Assembly (NCBI GenBank): GCA_000799755.1
Contig: JUHI01000014.1
Location: 104,523 to 168,522 of the forward strand
DNA from: Martinezella tropici
Lineage (GTDB): Bacteria > Pseudomonadota > Alphaproteobacteria > Rhizobiales > Rhizobiaceae
Reading direction: 5' to 3'
Length of the DNA: 64,000 nucleotides
A program made the position numbers and the translations under genes. The notes beneath the pieces are model-generated. The model saw only the letters and a program-made list of their open reading frames with translations, had not been told where the DNA came from and searched no databases. Below are positions 35,081 to 44,348 of this stretch, piece by piece. Numbering within the stretch: position 1 is the first letter of the stretch; every line of letters begins with the position of its first letter.

Positions 35081-35209
35081 ATGGCAATCTCTCGTTATTT
35101 TGATGCGGATACGCCGACTGTAGCTGGATCATATTTACCCCAGCTGACTGAGCGCAATATATCAACATCGTCAGGTGATAGCACAAGCGATATGTTTCGC
35201 GATGGCTGA
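35081..35209 (+). CDS. Possible small protein (42 residues)
   Basis: A short frame starting MAISRYFDADTPTVAGSYLP, preceded at a suitable distance by AAAGGATGA. It is hydrophilic and rich in Ser and Thr, with no known match. It lies in an AT-rich region upstream of the surface-polysaccharide genes. It could be a real small gene, the stump of a larger one or chance. Confidence 0.22.
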   Translation: MAISRYFDADTPTVAGSYLPQLTERNISTSSGDSTSDMFRDG

Positions 35210-35515
35210 TCACGTTCGATTACAGCGCCAGATAACAATTAGCTGAACATAGCGACAACATTTGCACAGCAGTCACATCGTGTTTCAGGCATAGAAATGC
35301 CGTTGCTTCCATTTGCGTGCTGATAGCTGGGCAATCTTCAGGTTGGGTCGATTGTCCCAGACCGAGTGATCGCATGCATACTTAGCAACAATTTTCCGGC
35401 AACGGCCTTGACCAGCCCGAGGAGCGCATAAGGCGATCTGGCTGGGCACTCAAGGCATTACGCTTTTTCATATGTCGCTTATCTCGGCAGGATTTTGGCC
35501 GATAGGGAGAGGATA
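35210..35515. other. Upstream region of the polysaccharide genes
   Basis: About 300 AT-rich bases with stop codons in all frames. It presumably contains the promoter of the glycosyltransferase gene, but no box stands out. Confidence 0.4.
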
Positions 35516-36571
35516 ATGAAAGCCCCAGCATCAGATACTACCTCCGGGCTCGGCAATGCGACCGAATGCGTTAGGTCTTTGCGCGCGGTTAGAGAGATTG
35601 GCGAAAATCGTCTTGGCACAGCGCCAAGAACAGAAGCCAAAACTGAACGAACGTATGCACCGCTGGACCAAGATGTCGTCAACATCGCTTTCGGCTTGGA
35701 TTTGGCCTACCTACCGCATGCGGGTGTTGCCGTTGCCTCCATGATTGCCAACGCCCCGGGAGCTCGATTCAATTTTCTCGTTTTGCATGACGGCATACCG
35801 GCAGAGGATCGCGCCTCTTTCGAGTCTTGTGGAGTGGGTCATGCCTTCAACTGGCTCCAGATTAGCGAACCCGCCGTACTCGCTATGCCAGGGAAGCGCC
35901 ATATCAGTCGCGCCACCTATTTTCGGCTGATGATAGGCGAGTTGGCACCTGTAGACATTGGACGTGTCATTTATCTTGACGCGGATTTGGTTGTGAAAAG
36001 CGATATCCGCAAATTATATACCGTTGATCTCGGCGGCCGTTCGATAGGTGCGGTCTGCGACGTGGGCATGGACGACCGTATATTTGCCGATCGATTCGGC
36101 TTGCCTCATCAGCGCTTGGGATATTTCAATTCAGGCGTCCTCGTGCTGGAACTTCATAACATCCGTCGTGACGGCGACTTTCAGCACGCCCTCGACCTTT
36201 TGCAGAAGCGCTCCGAGGATCTAGAATATGCGGATCAATGCGCGCTGAACGTCGTCTTTTGGCAGCGTTGGGCGCAACTCGACGTCCTCTGGAATGTGCA
36301 GCGGCGGATGCTGATGCCGCAGGAGGGGAAGCCCTGCTTCGCCACCGCGAGAGAGATGAAGACAGGCAAGCGGCCTAAAATAATCCACTTCACCGAATAC
36401 AATAAGCCCTGGTCGCTTGACGGCTGGCATCCTCTCATCTGGGCCTACTACGATTACCTCAGAAAAACCCCATACAACAGGTACGTCCGAGAAGTTGCCC
36501 ACGTCACCTTCGCCAAGGACGTGAAACGGCGTATCAAGACATTGCTTAACTGGTGGCGCCTTCGACCGTGA
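35516..36571 (+). CDS. Glycosyltransferase family 8 protein
   Basis: A protein of about 351 residues. It begins its GT8 domain with NIAFGLDLAYLPHAGVAVAS, has the metal-binding DxD motif in VIYLDADLVVKSDI, and the acceptor-side YFNSGVLVLEL and YADQCALNVVFW segments, ending with HFTEYNKPW. This is the LgtC/WaaJ galactosyl- or glucosyltransferase pattern. ATG at 35516 follows GGGAGAGGATA. The next gene is a flippase, so a role in lipopolysaccharide or exopolysaccharide assembly is likely. Confidence 0.9.
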   Translation: MKAPASDTTSGLGNATECVRSLRAVREIGENRLGTAPRTEAKTERTYAPLDQDVVNIAFGLDLAYLPHAGVAVASMIANAPGARFNFLVLHDGIPAEDRASFESCGVGHAFNWLQISEPAVLAMPGKRHISRATYFRLMIGELAPVDIGRVIYLDADLVVKSDIRKLYTVDLGGRSIGAVCDVGMDDRIFADRFGLPHQRLGYFNSGVLVLELHNIRRDGDFQHALDLLQKRSEDLEYADQCALNVVFWQRWAQLDVLWNVQRRMLMPQEGKPCFATAREMKTGKRPKIIHFTEYNKPWSLDGWHPLIWAYYDYLRKTPYNRYVREVAHVTFAKDVKRRIKTLLNWWRLRP

Positions 36572-36661
36572 TGAGGACAATAGCTCTGTACATTTGGCCT
36601 TCTCTCGCAACATGGCACAAGCGCGGACCATGTTTCCAAGAAAATCGATCGGAAGCTCGCA

Positions 36662-38113
36662 ATGCCCGATAACTCGATCGCATCTGCACTTAGAAACGCG
36701 TTTGTCTGGAACACGATCAATGCGATATTCTCGCAGGCCGCCGGCTTCATTATTTTCCTCATTCTGGCTCATATGCTCAATCCCGCAATTTTCGGTGCGG
36801 TTGCGCTGTCGGCAGTGGTCGCCGACTTCGTTGCAGTGGACGGTCGATATGCCGGAATGGATGCAATCCTTCAAAGGGGAGCATTCGATAGGAAAAGTCT
36901 CAATGCGGCTTTCCTTGCTCTTACCTCTATCGCAGCCCCTGTCGCTGCCATTCTTCTGGCCGCCGGGCCGATCGTCGCAGGATTGGAGAATGTGCCTCTA
37001 ATCGGTTACTACATGCCGATTTTCGGGTTGCTCCTCCTTGTTACGCCCTGGCTTTCGGTGATGGACGCCATCATTATGCGGGACCTCGGTTTCAAAACAT
37101 TCGCCAAGCGCAACATGTCGTCCACCATCGTCGGCGGCGTAGCCGGCATTGCCGTGGCATTTTCTCCACTGGCGATTTGGGCCCTTCCGGTCCAACGGGT
37201 CACCTCGACATTTTTCGTATTGGTGTTCGAGTTCTTGCACACGCGGTGGATTCCGGGCTTGAAGACCGATGCGGAAGCCAGACGCGACCTGTTTCGACGG
37301 CTTATTCCGCTATGGCTGATAGCTGCGATAAATCTCTCGATGCAACGTGCCACCGTCCTGGTCTTTGGTATCCGGTTCGACAGTGCCACAGTCGGCTTGT
37401 TCCGCGCTGCCGATCGCATCAGTGAATCCGTGCAGAATCCGATTATCAGCCCGCTCTTTGCATTATGGTTTCCGCTCATGAGCAAGGTGCGCGGTAACAT
37501 TCAGGCGGAGGCGCATGTTTTCACCACCATCATTCGCACCTCCGCCTTCGTTGCCCTTCCCGCTTTCGCGGGCATAATTGTTGTTGCAGGTGACCTGACA
37601 AACGCCCTCCTGCCGCACTCTTATGAAGGGGTTGCACCGATACTGCGTGCGGTTGCGATCACCTCCCTCATGATACCGGTAGCCTGGTTCAACCCGATCG
37701 CGATGAATGCACTTGGCATGAACAGACGATCGCTGCAATATTCAGCCGCTGTGGCCGCAACCTGTATCGGTGCGCTCGTGGCCATTCCGACGCACTCGCC
37801 GCAACTGGCCGTCTTGATCACCGCGGCGCCCGCGACTTTCTACGGCCTCTACGGAAACCTCGTCCTCCTACGGCGGCTTCAAATATCGCCGCTCGGCCAC
37901 TATCTCGGCCTACTGCCGGCGGCCCTGTCAGCAGCGGTGATGGCTATCATCATCGGCTACGTCCGTTCGGCTTTTCTTGGTGAATTCACGGCAGTCGAGC
38001 GCCTCGCAATCTCCGTGTGCTTGGGCATTGCGGTTTATTTCGGCCTGCTGGCGTGCTTCAGTCGCCGCTGGATGACCGAACGTGTTCAGTTGCTCGTCGG
38101 GCACGGAAGCTAG
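36662..38113 (+). CDS. Polysaccharide flippase (Wzx/MATE-like, lipopolysaccharide biosynthesis)
   Basis: A 483-residue integral membrane protein with about 12-14 helices. Its pattern matches the polysaccharide transporter (PST/Wzx, RfbX-type) family: NAIFSQAAGFIIFLILAHML at the start, then GLFRAADRISESVQNPIISP in the middle. It should move lipid-linked sugars across the inner membrane. It follows the GT8 gene after 90 bases on the same strand. No polymerase is nearby. Confidence 0.88.
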   Translation: MPDNSIASALRNAFVWNTINAIFSQAAGFIIFLILAHMLNPAIFGAVALSAVVADFVAVDGRYAGMDAILQRGAFDRKSLNAAFLALTSIAAPVAAILLAAGPIVAGLENVPLIGYYMPIFGLLLLVTPWLSVMDAIIMRDLGFKTFAKRNMSSTIVGGVAGIAVAFSPLAIWALPVQRVTSTFFVLVFEFLHTRWIPGLKTDAEARRDLFRRLIPLWLIAAINLSMQRATVLVFGIRFDSATVGLFRAADRISESVQNPIISPLFALWFPLMSKVRGNIQAEAHVFTTIIRTSAFVALPAFAGIIVVAGDLTNALLPHSYEGVAPILRAVAITSLMIPVAWFNPIAMNALGMNRRSLQYSAAVAATCIGALVAIPTHSPQLAVLITAAPATFYGLYGNLVLLRRLQISPLGHYLGLLPAALSAAVMAIIIGYVRSAFLGEFTAVERLAISVCLGIAVYFGLLACFSRRWMTERVQLLVGHGS

Positions 38114-38202
38114 GCGCCGTTCAGCAAGTGCCCTTTGCTGCGAGCATGACGGGAGATGATCTAACCTACTTTGGCAGATTTTAAGCTGAGAGCGGTCTCC
38201 TG

Positions 38203-38814
38203 ATGTGCGGGGTGGCGATGATCAAATCGACAGGCAGTCTCCCCGCCGTATGGCGCGAGCACATTATTCCTTTCGATCCAGCGGTTTCCAGGGCAATTCG
38301 TGCAAATGGGGTGTTTCCAGAATTTCTCCGCACTACGCCGGGTGCTGTTCGAAGCGGCAATCCGGCCGCATCTGTAGCTGCAATCGGCGCTCAGGCGATC
38401 TGGATCACGGCGGCTCACCCACTCGATTACGGGTATGGGGAAAATTCGCCGTTGGCAAAACTAGCATCTTTGCGTGGAAAGGTTCTGATGATCGGCGCAC
38501 CATTGGATACGATAACTCTGCTGCATCATGCTGAGCACATTGCGAATATTCCCGAAAAGCGTATCCGTCGATATGAGGTACCTTTTGCGGCAGCCGCGGG
38601 TTCTGGGTGGCGCATGGCCGAAGAATATAGTACGGGAAATCCCGTTTTATCGAGCCTTGAAGAAGGCTATTTCGCAACCATCGTCGAAGAGTTTCTGGGC
38701 ACGGGACGGGGCGTGTGTGGAGTTATCGGAGGAGCCGATAGCATTTTGGTTGATGCCGGATCAATCACGGCTCTTGCCGTGAATTGGTTGGAATCTCGAT
38801 TTTCTGCGACTTAA
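38203..38814 (+). pseudogene. Aminoglycoside N(3)-acetyltransferase, 5'-truncated
   Basis: The 203-residue frame matches the last three quarters of AAC(3)-type antibiotic acetyltransferases: FPEFLRTTPGAVRSGNPAAS, HPLDYGYGENSPLAKLASL, GKVLMIGAPLDTITLLHHAE. The N-terminal part, about 70 residues including the first half of the acetyl-CoA site, is missing. An ATG at 38203 exists, but the protein would lack part of the fold. It is best read as a truncated, probably inactive gene. Confidence 0.75.
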
Positions 38815-38963
38815 ATTGAAGTCAGTTCACCGTGCCCGGCGGCGGCGAGGCCTTCACGGCGGCCGGAAGTCATCGCCGAGGACCGGGCAGATCGTCTTAC
38901 GCTTGGCGATGCTGGTCTAGCCGCGTTGCATGGTAATAGATTAGCCGGTCTGCAAAAATCTAT

Positions 38964-39137
38964 TCACAGCCTGTTTGAAGCGACTTTGGTGGGCGGCTTG
39001 GGAGCCAGCTCTCGCGCGTTGACAACCTTGTCGATCCAACCAGCAGGAACTGCGTTCGCCGGTTTTAACGGCAGGACGATCTGCGCGGTGAATACCGCCA
39101 TCACCGCGGCTAGGAAAGCCAGAGTCAATTTTCCCAT
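38964..39137 (-). CDS. Small exported protein
   Basis: A 57-residue protein with an N-terminal signal peptide (MGKLTLAFLAAVMAVFTAQI, then cleavage near ANA). The mature part is about 30 residues, basic, ending PKPPTKVASNRL. The ATG at 39137 has AAGGA eight bases upstream; an upstream ATG at 39146 overlaps the previous gene's stop. It is coupled to the 152-residue gene upstream. No family recognised. Confidence 0.5.
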   Translation of the reverse strand: MGKLTLAFLAAVMAVFTAQIVLPLKPANAVPAGWIDKVVNARELAPKPPTKVASNRL

Positions 39138-39142
39138 CGTTG

Positions 39143-39601
39143 TCATCCTTGATCTTTGGTGAGTTCCAGCAGACGAGCTAGGCCGGCCGTTGTGAGAAGA
39201 TAGGTGTTCTGGGGTCCCTTCTCGAAGAGACCAAAGTGAACAAGCGCTGCAAGGGAAACATCCAGCGCCTTCTTTACGCGCTTTGCAGTGCTGTTATGGG
39301 TCGCAAGGCCTTGCTCGTGGTCCAGCCGCTTCAATTCCTGCAGAGATAAGCCATGGGGTTCCAACTCGGCCTCTGCCCATTCCTTCCAGATCTCGGCGCG
39401 ATCGATCCGTCCGTTCGGATGTTCGGCTGCCAGGTAGGCCAACCCGGCGAAGGTGGCGCCGACCTCAAGGTCGCCGATCACTCGGCTAGGCCCTGAGGGG
39501 CCTGCCTTTTTCGTGAAGTTCCATGGCTTCTCGCAAAGTAGCTCGGCGGCAATCTTGGACCATGCCTTAGAAAATGTCCCCAAGCCCTGCATCGGTGTCA
39601 C
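39143..39601 (-). CDS. Hypothetical protein, 152 residues
   Basis: A soluble protein without a recognised family. It has a helical middle (TFAGLAYLAAEHPNGRIDRA, then EIWKEWAEAEL) and a C-terminal segment ALVHFGLFEKGPQNTYLLTT that looks like a winged-helix-style domain with a TTAGLARLLEL end. It starts MTPMQGLGTF and is followed immediately by the small exported protein gene. A DNA-binding role is only a guess. Confidence 0.55.
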   Translation of the reverse strand: MTPMQGLGTFSKAWSKIAAELLCEKPWNFTKKAGPSGPSRVIGDLEVGATFAGLAYLAAEHPNGRIDRAEIWKEWAEAELEPHGLSLQELKRLDHEQGLATHNSTAKRVKKALDVSLAALVHFGLFEKGPQNTYLLTTAGLARLLELTKDQG

Positions 39602-39748
39602 GTCAGTCTCCTCGACCAGCTTAAGCTGGAATCTACCGGTGGATCATACAGGCCGCTAGATCCACTTTTTTTGGAATTGCAGCACTTTTCTTGGACACCC
39701 ATCCTGGCCTTGCCGAACACTGCTGCCGGCGCCAAGGAGTGAAGACCC

Positions 39749-40552
39749 ATGAGCCTATCAAGCCGTCCTGAAGACAATCGCGACAAAGGTGTTGGCAAGC
39801 CACGCTCGCAAGGCCCATGTATTTGGGAGTTGAGCAAGACAACGGCACAGGCCCTGATCATCGCCCTGATCATACGCACCCTTCTCTTTCAGCCCTTCAA
39901 TATACCCTCCGGATCACTCATCCCGACACTTTTTGTTGGCGATTACGTGATTGTCTCCAAGTTCAGCTACGGCTGGTCGCGCTTTTCATTGCCCTTCCTC
40001 TCCGATCTCCTGCCGGCGGGACGCCTATGGTCTGCCGCTCCCAATCGCGGTGACATCGTTGTCTTCAGGCTGCCGTCTGACCATTCGACTAATCTGATAA
40101 AGCGCGTGATTGGCCTGCCCGGCGATCATATTCAGATGAGACGCGGGCGATTATTCATCAACGGCGCGATGGCCCCACGCGAAGCTGACGGCACATTCTC
40201 CGTTAATAGCATACCCGGCAGCCGAGGCTTCGCGGCGCCCCGCTATATCGAGACGCTCCCTAACGGCATCAGACATGCCGTTATCGAGGTCGATGGCGAC
40301 ACGGGTGCCTATGACAACACCCCGGAGTTTATCGTTCCCGCTGATCAGTATTTCATGATGGGCGACAATCGCGACAATTCCGAGGATTCACGGATCATTG
40401 GACCTATCCCGTTCGAGAATTTGGTCGGCAAAGCCCAGATCATCTTTTTCTCAATAGGCTCCAACCCGAGCGATACGACAGCGTCCGTGCTAAAGATCTG
40501 GGAATGGCCATTGAAGTTGCGTCCTCAACGCTTGTTCAACTTCATCTCCTGA
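39749..40552 (+). CDS. lepB: Signal peptidase I
   Basis: A 267-residue signal peptidase. One N-terminal membrane helix (TTAQALIIALIIRTLLFQPF) precedes the catalytic box NIPSGSLIPTLFVGDY, with nucleophile Ser56 followed by Leu rather than the common Met. Lys118 in NLIKRVIGLPGD is the general base, and the late box is MGDNRDNSEDSR. It removes signal peptides on the periplasmic side. It is probably a second copy, being placed among gene fragments rather than with rnc and era. Confidence 0.92.
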   Translation: MSLSSRPEDNRDKGVGKPRSQGPCIWELSKTTAQALIIALIIRTLLFQPFNIPSGSLIPTLFVGDYVIVSKFSYGWSRFSLPFLSDLLPAGRLWSAAPNRGDIVVFRLPSDHSTNLIKRVIGLPGDHIQMRRGRLFINGAMAPREADGTFSVNSIPGSRGFAAPRYIETLPNGIRHAVIEVDGDTGAYDNTPEFIVPADQYFMMGDNRDNSEDSRIIGPIPFENLVGKAQIIFFSIGSNPSDTTASVLKIWEWPLKLRPQRLFNFIS

Positions 40553-40701
40553 TGGAGAATCCGAGACAGACACTCGAGAACCTGGTGAACGTGCGCTATC
40601 CGATCTATGCGAAAGCCGATATCACGGTTCTCTCCCGCGACGTCGACAAGGGCATCAGGGTCAAGGAAGTCCTAGCCGCCATCGCCGAGGGAAGGGTTTA
40701 A
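40552..40701 (+). pseudogene. Shikimate kinase C-terminal fragment
   Basis: A frame of 49 codons, MENPRQTLENLVNVRYPIYA, then KADITVLSRDV and VKEVLAAI. This matches the end of AroK-type shikimate kinases (substrate lid end, RYPxYxEAD, VxSRD). The P-loop and most of the protein are absent. It starts on the last base of lepB and is a gene relic. Confidence 0.6.
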
Positions 40702-40708
40702 ATTCCCG

Positions 40709-41812
40709 TCAGCGCAAGTTTGCTTGGAAGAAGTGGATCAATTCGGCATTCTGTCGACTGTGGAAATCGGCTCGATCGAAACTCGGTGCATCTGTGCATA
40801 TAGTTGGAGCCGATTTAAGCAGCCGACTATCGCAAGGCGGAAGAAAGGCGTAGTGGCCCGCTCCCGCTTCGACCCGATATTGAGGCGCCACTGGCAAAGC
40901 GCCGCGAACCCAATCCTCATACCATGGGCCCGGCTGATGTTGGTCTTCAGCCGCATGCCACAACATTACGGGAATGTGGACAGACGCCAAACCGTTACGG
41001 TCGAAGGTGAATCCGAACGCAGGAGCTGCTGCCACGATCGCTTTGATGCGATGATCCGCCTTCCAAGCATCAGCGGGTATATGGAGCATCGATACCGATT
41101 TTATCCCGGCCTTCGCCAATGCGGTGCAGAGATCGTGCGTCGGATTCGACGCGCAATACGGATCGATCTTCATCAGATCCGGCACTCCTCCTGCTTCGAC
41201 CAGCACGGTAAAGCCGCCGTTCGAGAAACCGTATGCTCCGATACGATTGGTGTCGATAGCGCTGCGCCCTCGCCAACTCGAAAGCATATAGTCAATCAAA
41301 CGGCTCAATTGTACGGGACGTCGCCACGGCATCAAGACTTTGCTCTGATCGTCATACGTGTCCCCCGCATGGCTGACGGCAGCAACCACGAAACCGGCCC
41401 GCGCAAGCGCAAGCGCCGTGTCGTAATGGCTGGAATAAGAACCAGCACCGCCATGGGACAGCACAACAAGCGGCAATTGGCGGCCACTCACCACGCCCTT
41501 GAGCGCGACGCGTTGGGAGAAAGTGTCGAGACGGACATCGCGCGGCATGTCCGTGGTCGGATACCATACCCCGCCAATCAACGGTGGCTCGCGATCGTTC
41601 GGGATACGCAACTCATCGAAGCCAACCTGCGATTCTGACGCGGCAGGTGCCACTGCTTGAGGAACGGAAGCTTTGAGATTCGGTGCACCGAGACGAGGCG
41701 TAGCGGAGTCGCTGGCCGCGACCACGCTCCAACTCAGCAAGAAGCCGGCGATCGCAATGATTGCTAAAGCGAACCTGTAGCTCTCCCTCACACGCAAAAT
41801 TTCATGGGTCAT
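40709..41812 (-). CDS. Secreted alpha/beta hydrolase (dienelactone hydrolase/PAF-acetylhydrolase-like)
   Basis: A protein of about 367 residues with an N-terminal signal or anchor (FALAIIAIAGFLLSWSVVAA). The alpha/beta fold shows LPLVVLSHGGAGSYSSHYD, an oxyanion region, and the nucleophile elbow GAYGFSNGGFTVL (G-F-S-N-G). The histidine in EAGAGHYAFLPPC completes a likely Ser-Asp-His triad. It would hydrolyse an ester or lactone in the periplasm. The ATG at 41812 (MTHEIL) is chosen. Confidence 0.87.
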   Translation of the reverse strand: MTHEILRVRESYRFALAIIAIAGFLLSWSVVAASDSATPRLGAPNLKASVPQAVAPAASESQVGFDELRIPNDREPPLIGGVWYPTTDMPRDVRLDTFSQRVALKGVVSGRQLPLVVLSHGGAGSYSSHYDTALALARAGFVVAAVSHAGDTYDDQSKVLMPWRRPVQLSRLIDYMLSSWRGRSAIDTNRIGAYGFSNGGFTVLVEAGGVPDLMKIDPYCASNPTHDLCTALAKAGIKSVSMLHIPADAWKADHRIKAIVAAAPAFGFTFDRNGLASVHIPVMLWHAAEDQHQPGPWYEDWVRGALPVAPQYRVEAGAGHYAFLPPCDSRLLKSAPTICTDAPSFDRADFHSRQNAELIHFFQANLR

Positions 41813-42000
41813 CCTGATCACTCTGTAGCCCTCGTGGCTTATTTAGGACGACGCAGTTTAGTGCGGAGGGCAGAATAAACAACCGGGAAGCTGCGAAAGG
41901 TCATTTGGCCGAAACCAGGCTTATCTCCAAAAGGAGGTAACGCGCGGCGGCCTCAGTGAGCGTTGCGATCATGGGCACTCATGAGATCTCGGTCGATTAA

Positions 42001-42081
42001 ATGCGACTGAGGAAATTGTCTTGCGACAATGACCGTCGCATCGAAATTTTTGAACGAATTGACGTCTTTCGACAAGACGTC
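42001..42081. other. Two adjacent hairpins in a 560-base intergenic region
   Basis: The first is a nested structure: outer arms ATGCGAC/GTCGCAT (42001-42007 with 42035-42041) and inner arms ATTGTC/GACAAT around TTGC. The second is GACGTCTT-TCGAC-AAGACGTC (42061-42081). The region 41813-42375 has no credible gene. These could belong to a small RNA, a leader or a terminator pair. Confidence 0.4.
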
Positions 42082-42375
42082 TGATCCCGGTTTCGGCCTG
42101 CGGTTCGTATCCGCCCGACCGCGGGGTCGCCGGCTTTGTATTTGCGAATTCGGTCCCCCCCGACGCACGCACGGCATGGCGGTGTTCTTCGTCCTGCCAC
42201 GGCAGGCGCAGCTTACGGTAACGTGGAAGCCTGCAATTTCCGAGCGACGTTTGCCGAGCGCGCGGCTAGTGCGGCCTTAGAAGCACAATAGTGGGTTTCG
42301 TTTCGGATCCCGACAGGAGTTGTCGTCTGCGAAACTTGTCAGAAAATGCGTAGTGAGTTCAAACATGCGTAGCTT

Positions 42376-43122
42376 TCATAGCTGCTGGCTATCGTCGCCA
42401 GGATGACGTGCGAGCCACGCCGTAAGGTCGGCTTCAGCTCGTTCAAGTGCGTTGTGATTGAGCAGCTTTCTCAGAAATGCCACAGCCACTGCACGGGCTC
42501 TAAGATTGAACCGGCCGTCATCGTCATGGCTGCCGAGCGGAAGATAGACGCCAAGTTTTACATAGAGTTGCTGCAATCGGTTCTGTACGCTGCGCACCGA
42601 GAGGTTGCGCCTCTGCGCTATTGCGCGGTCCGTCAATCCAAGGGCGATGTCGACCAGGATTTCATATTCGGCCTCAGTGAAGCCATTGACGTTGCCAAGG
42701 CTCTTTTGCTGCGTACCGCGTACCTCGCGGTCTATCACGCACTGGCTCTCGATGAAGATGCTGCGAAGCGCCAATTTCAACCGGTCATCGGAAGCCGACT
42801 TCAGGACATAGCCATAGACGGCGCCGACAGGAACGATGCGCGACACGCCGCGGACATAGGCTTCGTCTGAATAGTTCGACCAGAAGAGAATGCGTGTTTC
42901 CGGCCGTTCCTTCCATATGGTGCGTGCGGCCTCGATGCCGTTGCGCTGACTCATCTGCAGATCCATGACGATATGGGCGGATCTTAGATCACGCGCTAAT
43001 CGCTCGCCCGCATGACCGTTCTCGGCCTCAAGCACGCCATCACATTCAGGCAGAGCTGCACGGATCGCCTCGTTGAGGTAGGAGCGATGCAGAGGATCGT
43101 CCTCGATGACCAGAACCTTCAT
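42376..43122 (-). CDS. LuxR/NarL-type response regulator
   Basis: A 248-residue two-component regulator. The receiver has acidic residues in VIEDDP, the phosphorylation site Asp54 in IVMDLQM and the lysine in YVLKSAS. The DNA-binding domain is GFTEAEYEILVDIALGLTDR, then AIAQRRNLSVRSVQNRLQQL. About 40 extra residues follow the HTH. It overlaps the histidine kinase gene by four bases, its cognate sensor. Divergent from a sugar ABC operon, its likely target. Confidence 0.92.
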   Translation of the reverse strand: MKVLVIEDDPLHRSYLNEAIRAALPECDGVLEAENGHAGERLARDLRSAHIVMDLQMSQRNGIEAARTIWKERPETRILFWSNYSDEAYVRGVSRIVPVGAVYGYVLKSASDDRLKLALRSIFIESQCVIDREVRGTQQKSLGNVNGFTEAEYEILVDIALGLTDRAIAQRRNLSVRSVQNRLQQLYVKLGVYLPLGSHDDDGRFNLRARAVAVAFLRKLLNHNALERAEADLTAWLARHPGDDSQQL

Positions 43123-44348
43123 GAAACAACTCCTGTCGCCGATGGCGCTTTGGCGGGCAGGGTGACGCTAACCAAGGTTCCTCCCGATGCGCTGGCAGGT
43201 TTGATTACGAAGCGTGCGGAGATCAGTCGCGCCCGCGTGCGCATGTTTTCGATACCGCCGCCCGATGGTTTGCGAGCGTTTCCAAGTCCGACGCCATCAT
43301 CCATGATCTCTATGATTACCGTGCTCTCGATTGCTTTGAGCTGAACTTGAACATTGCTGGCCTGTGCGTGGCGGATGGCATTGTTAATGGCCTCTTGCGA
43401 GATACGAAAGAGGGCGATGGAAACGGGTTGCTCCAGGCAGTCGATAGCTCCGGCGGTCTCGTCGTTCAGCGACCAGGTCAAACTGGCCGCACTCTCCTGG
43501 ATCGATCGCTCAAGATGGTTCTCCACTGCTTGGGCAAAGCCGAACAATTGCAGGACGGAGGGCTTGGCCTCCTCGATGATCTGCCGCAGGTCCTGCATGC
43601 TGTGCTGCAAGCCGCGAAACAGCGGCTCGAGCGCTTCGCCCGTAACGTCGGGTTGGCGCGCAAGCCGCTCCAGCCGGCGGGAAAGGCGGGTCAGATCGGC
43701 GAGAATCTGGTCATGCAGGTCCATGCCGATACGCTGACGTTCAGCCTCCAGAGCCTCCGTCAGCTTCAGGGCGCCAAGCCGCAAGCCTTCCTCGCGAGCG
43801 CGCGCTTCGGCTTCCACGATTGCCGACCGTTTGGCCTGATCGGCAGCGCGTATAGCGAAGAAGTGCGGCGACAAAAGATCGGCGATGACGCGGGCATTCT
43901 CGATATCCTTCATGTCATAGAAGCCGATTTTATGACTTGAACAGGAGAGTGCGCCGATGACGCGCCCCTGCACCTTGAGGGGAACATGGAGACGGCTGTG
44001 CAGCGACTGATGAAAGATCGGATGCGAGAAAGCGCCCTGGAAGTGAAATTGCGGATCGCTCCAGGCGTCGTCGGTCAGAAGAAAGTCGCTTTCGCCCCAG
44101 AGCAGTGTGCGGATGGGGCTGTTGCTGACCGGGGCGGGAAAACGACGGCCCCAGTCGGTTTCCATTCCACTCTCGTAGGCGGTATGGAACTGCTCGTCCA
44201 CCATGATGATGCAGACGTCGAGATGGTCGTGCGGGATGACATGGCTGATTTCGGCCGCGACCGATTGAATGACGGAGTGGAAATCGAGCTGCCCGGCGAG
44301 TAGCCTCGAGATGTTGAGATAATGGTCGAAGACCGATTTCGGCGACAT
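43119..44348 (-). CDS. GAF-domain sensor histidine kinase (NarL-type, HisKA_3)
   Basis: A protein of about 409 residues with no membrane segment, so a cytoplasmic sensor. A GAF domain spans about residues 20-170 and is followed by a coiled coil. The HisKA_3 phospho-acceptor His212 is in GMDLHDQILADLTRLSRRLE, and the ATPase domain has QEAINNAIRHAQASN and GVGLGNARKPSGGGIENMR. It probably senses a small molecule through GAF and phosphorylates the adjacent regulator. ATG at 44348 is chosen over an upstream TTG. Confidence 0.9.
   Translation of the reverse strand: MSPKSVFDHYLNISRLLAGQLDFHSVIQSVAAEISHVIPHDHLDVCIIMVDEQFHTAYESGMETDWGRRFPAPVSNSPIRTLLWGESDFLLTDDAWSDPQFHFQGAFSHPIFHQSLHSRLHVPLKVQGRVIGALSCSSHKIGFYDMKDIENARVIADLLSPHFFAIRAADQAKRSAIVEAEARAREEGLRLGALKLTEALEAERQRIGMDLHDQILADLTRLSRRLERLARQPDVTGEALEPLFRGLQHSMQDLRQIIEEAKPSVLQLFGFAQAVENHLERSIQESAASLTWSLNDETAGAIDCLEQPVSIALFRISQEAINNAIRHAQASNVQVQLKAIESTVIIEIMDDGVGLGNARKPSGGGIENMRTRARLISARFVIKPASASGGTLVSVTLPAKAPSATGVVS

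Noticed and set aside
42029..42280. Open frame of 83 codons over the tandem hairpins
   Set aside because: No recognisable protein and no ribosome site; the inverted repeats explain the region better.
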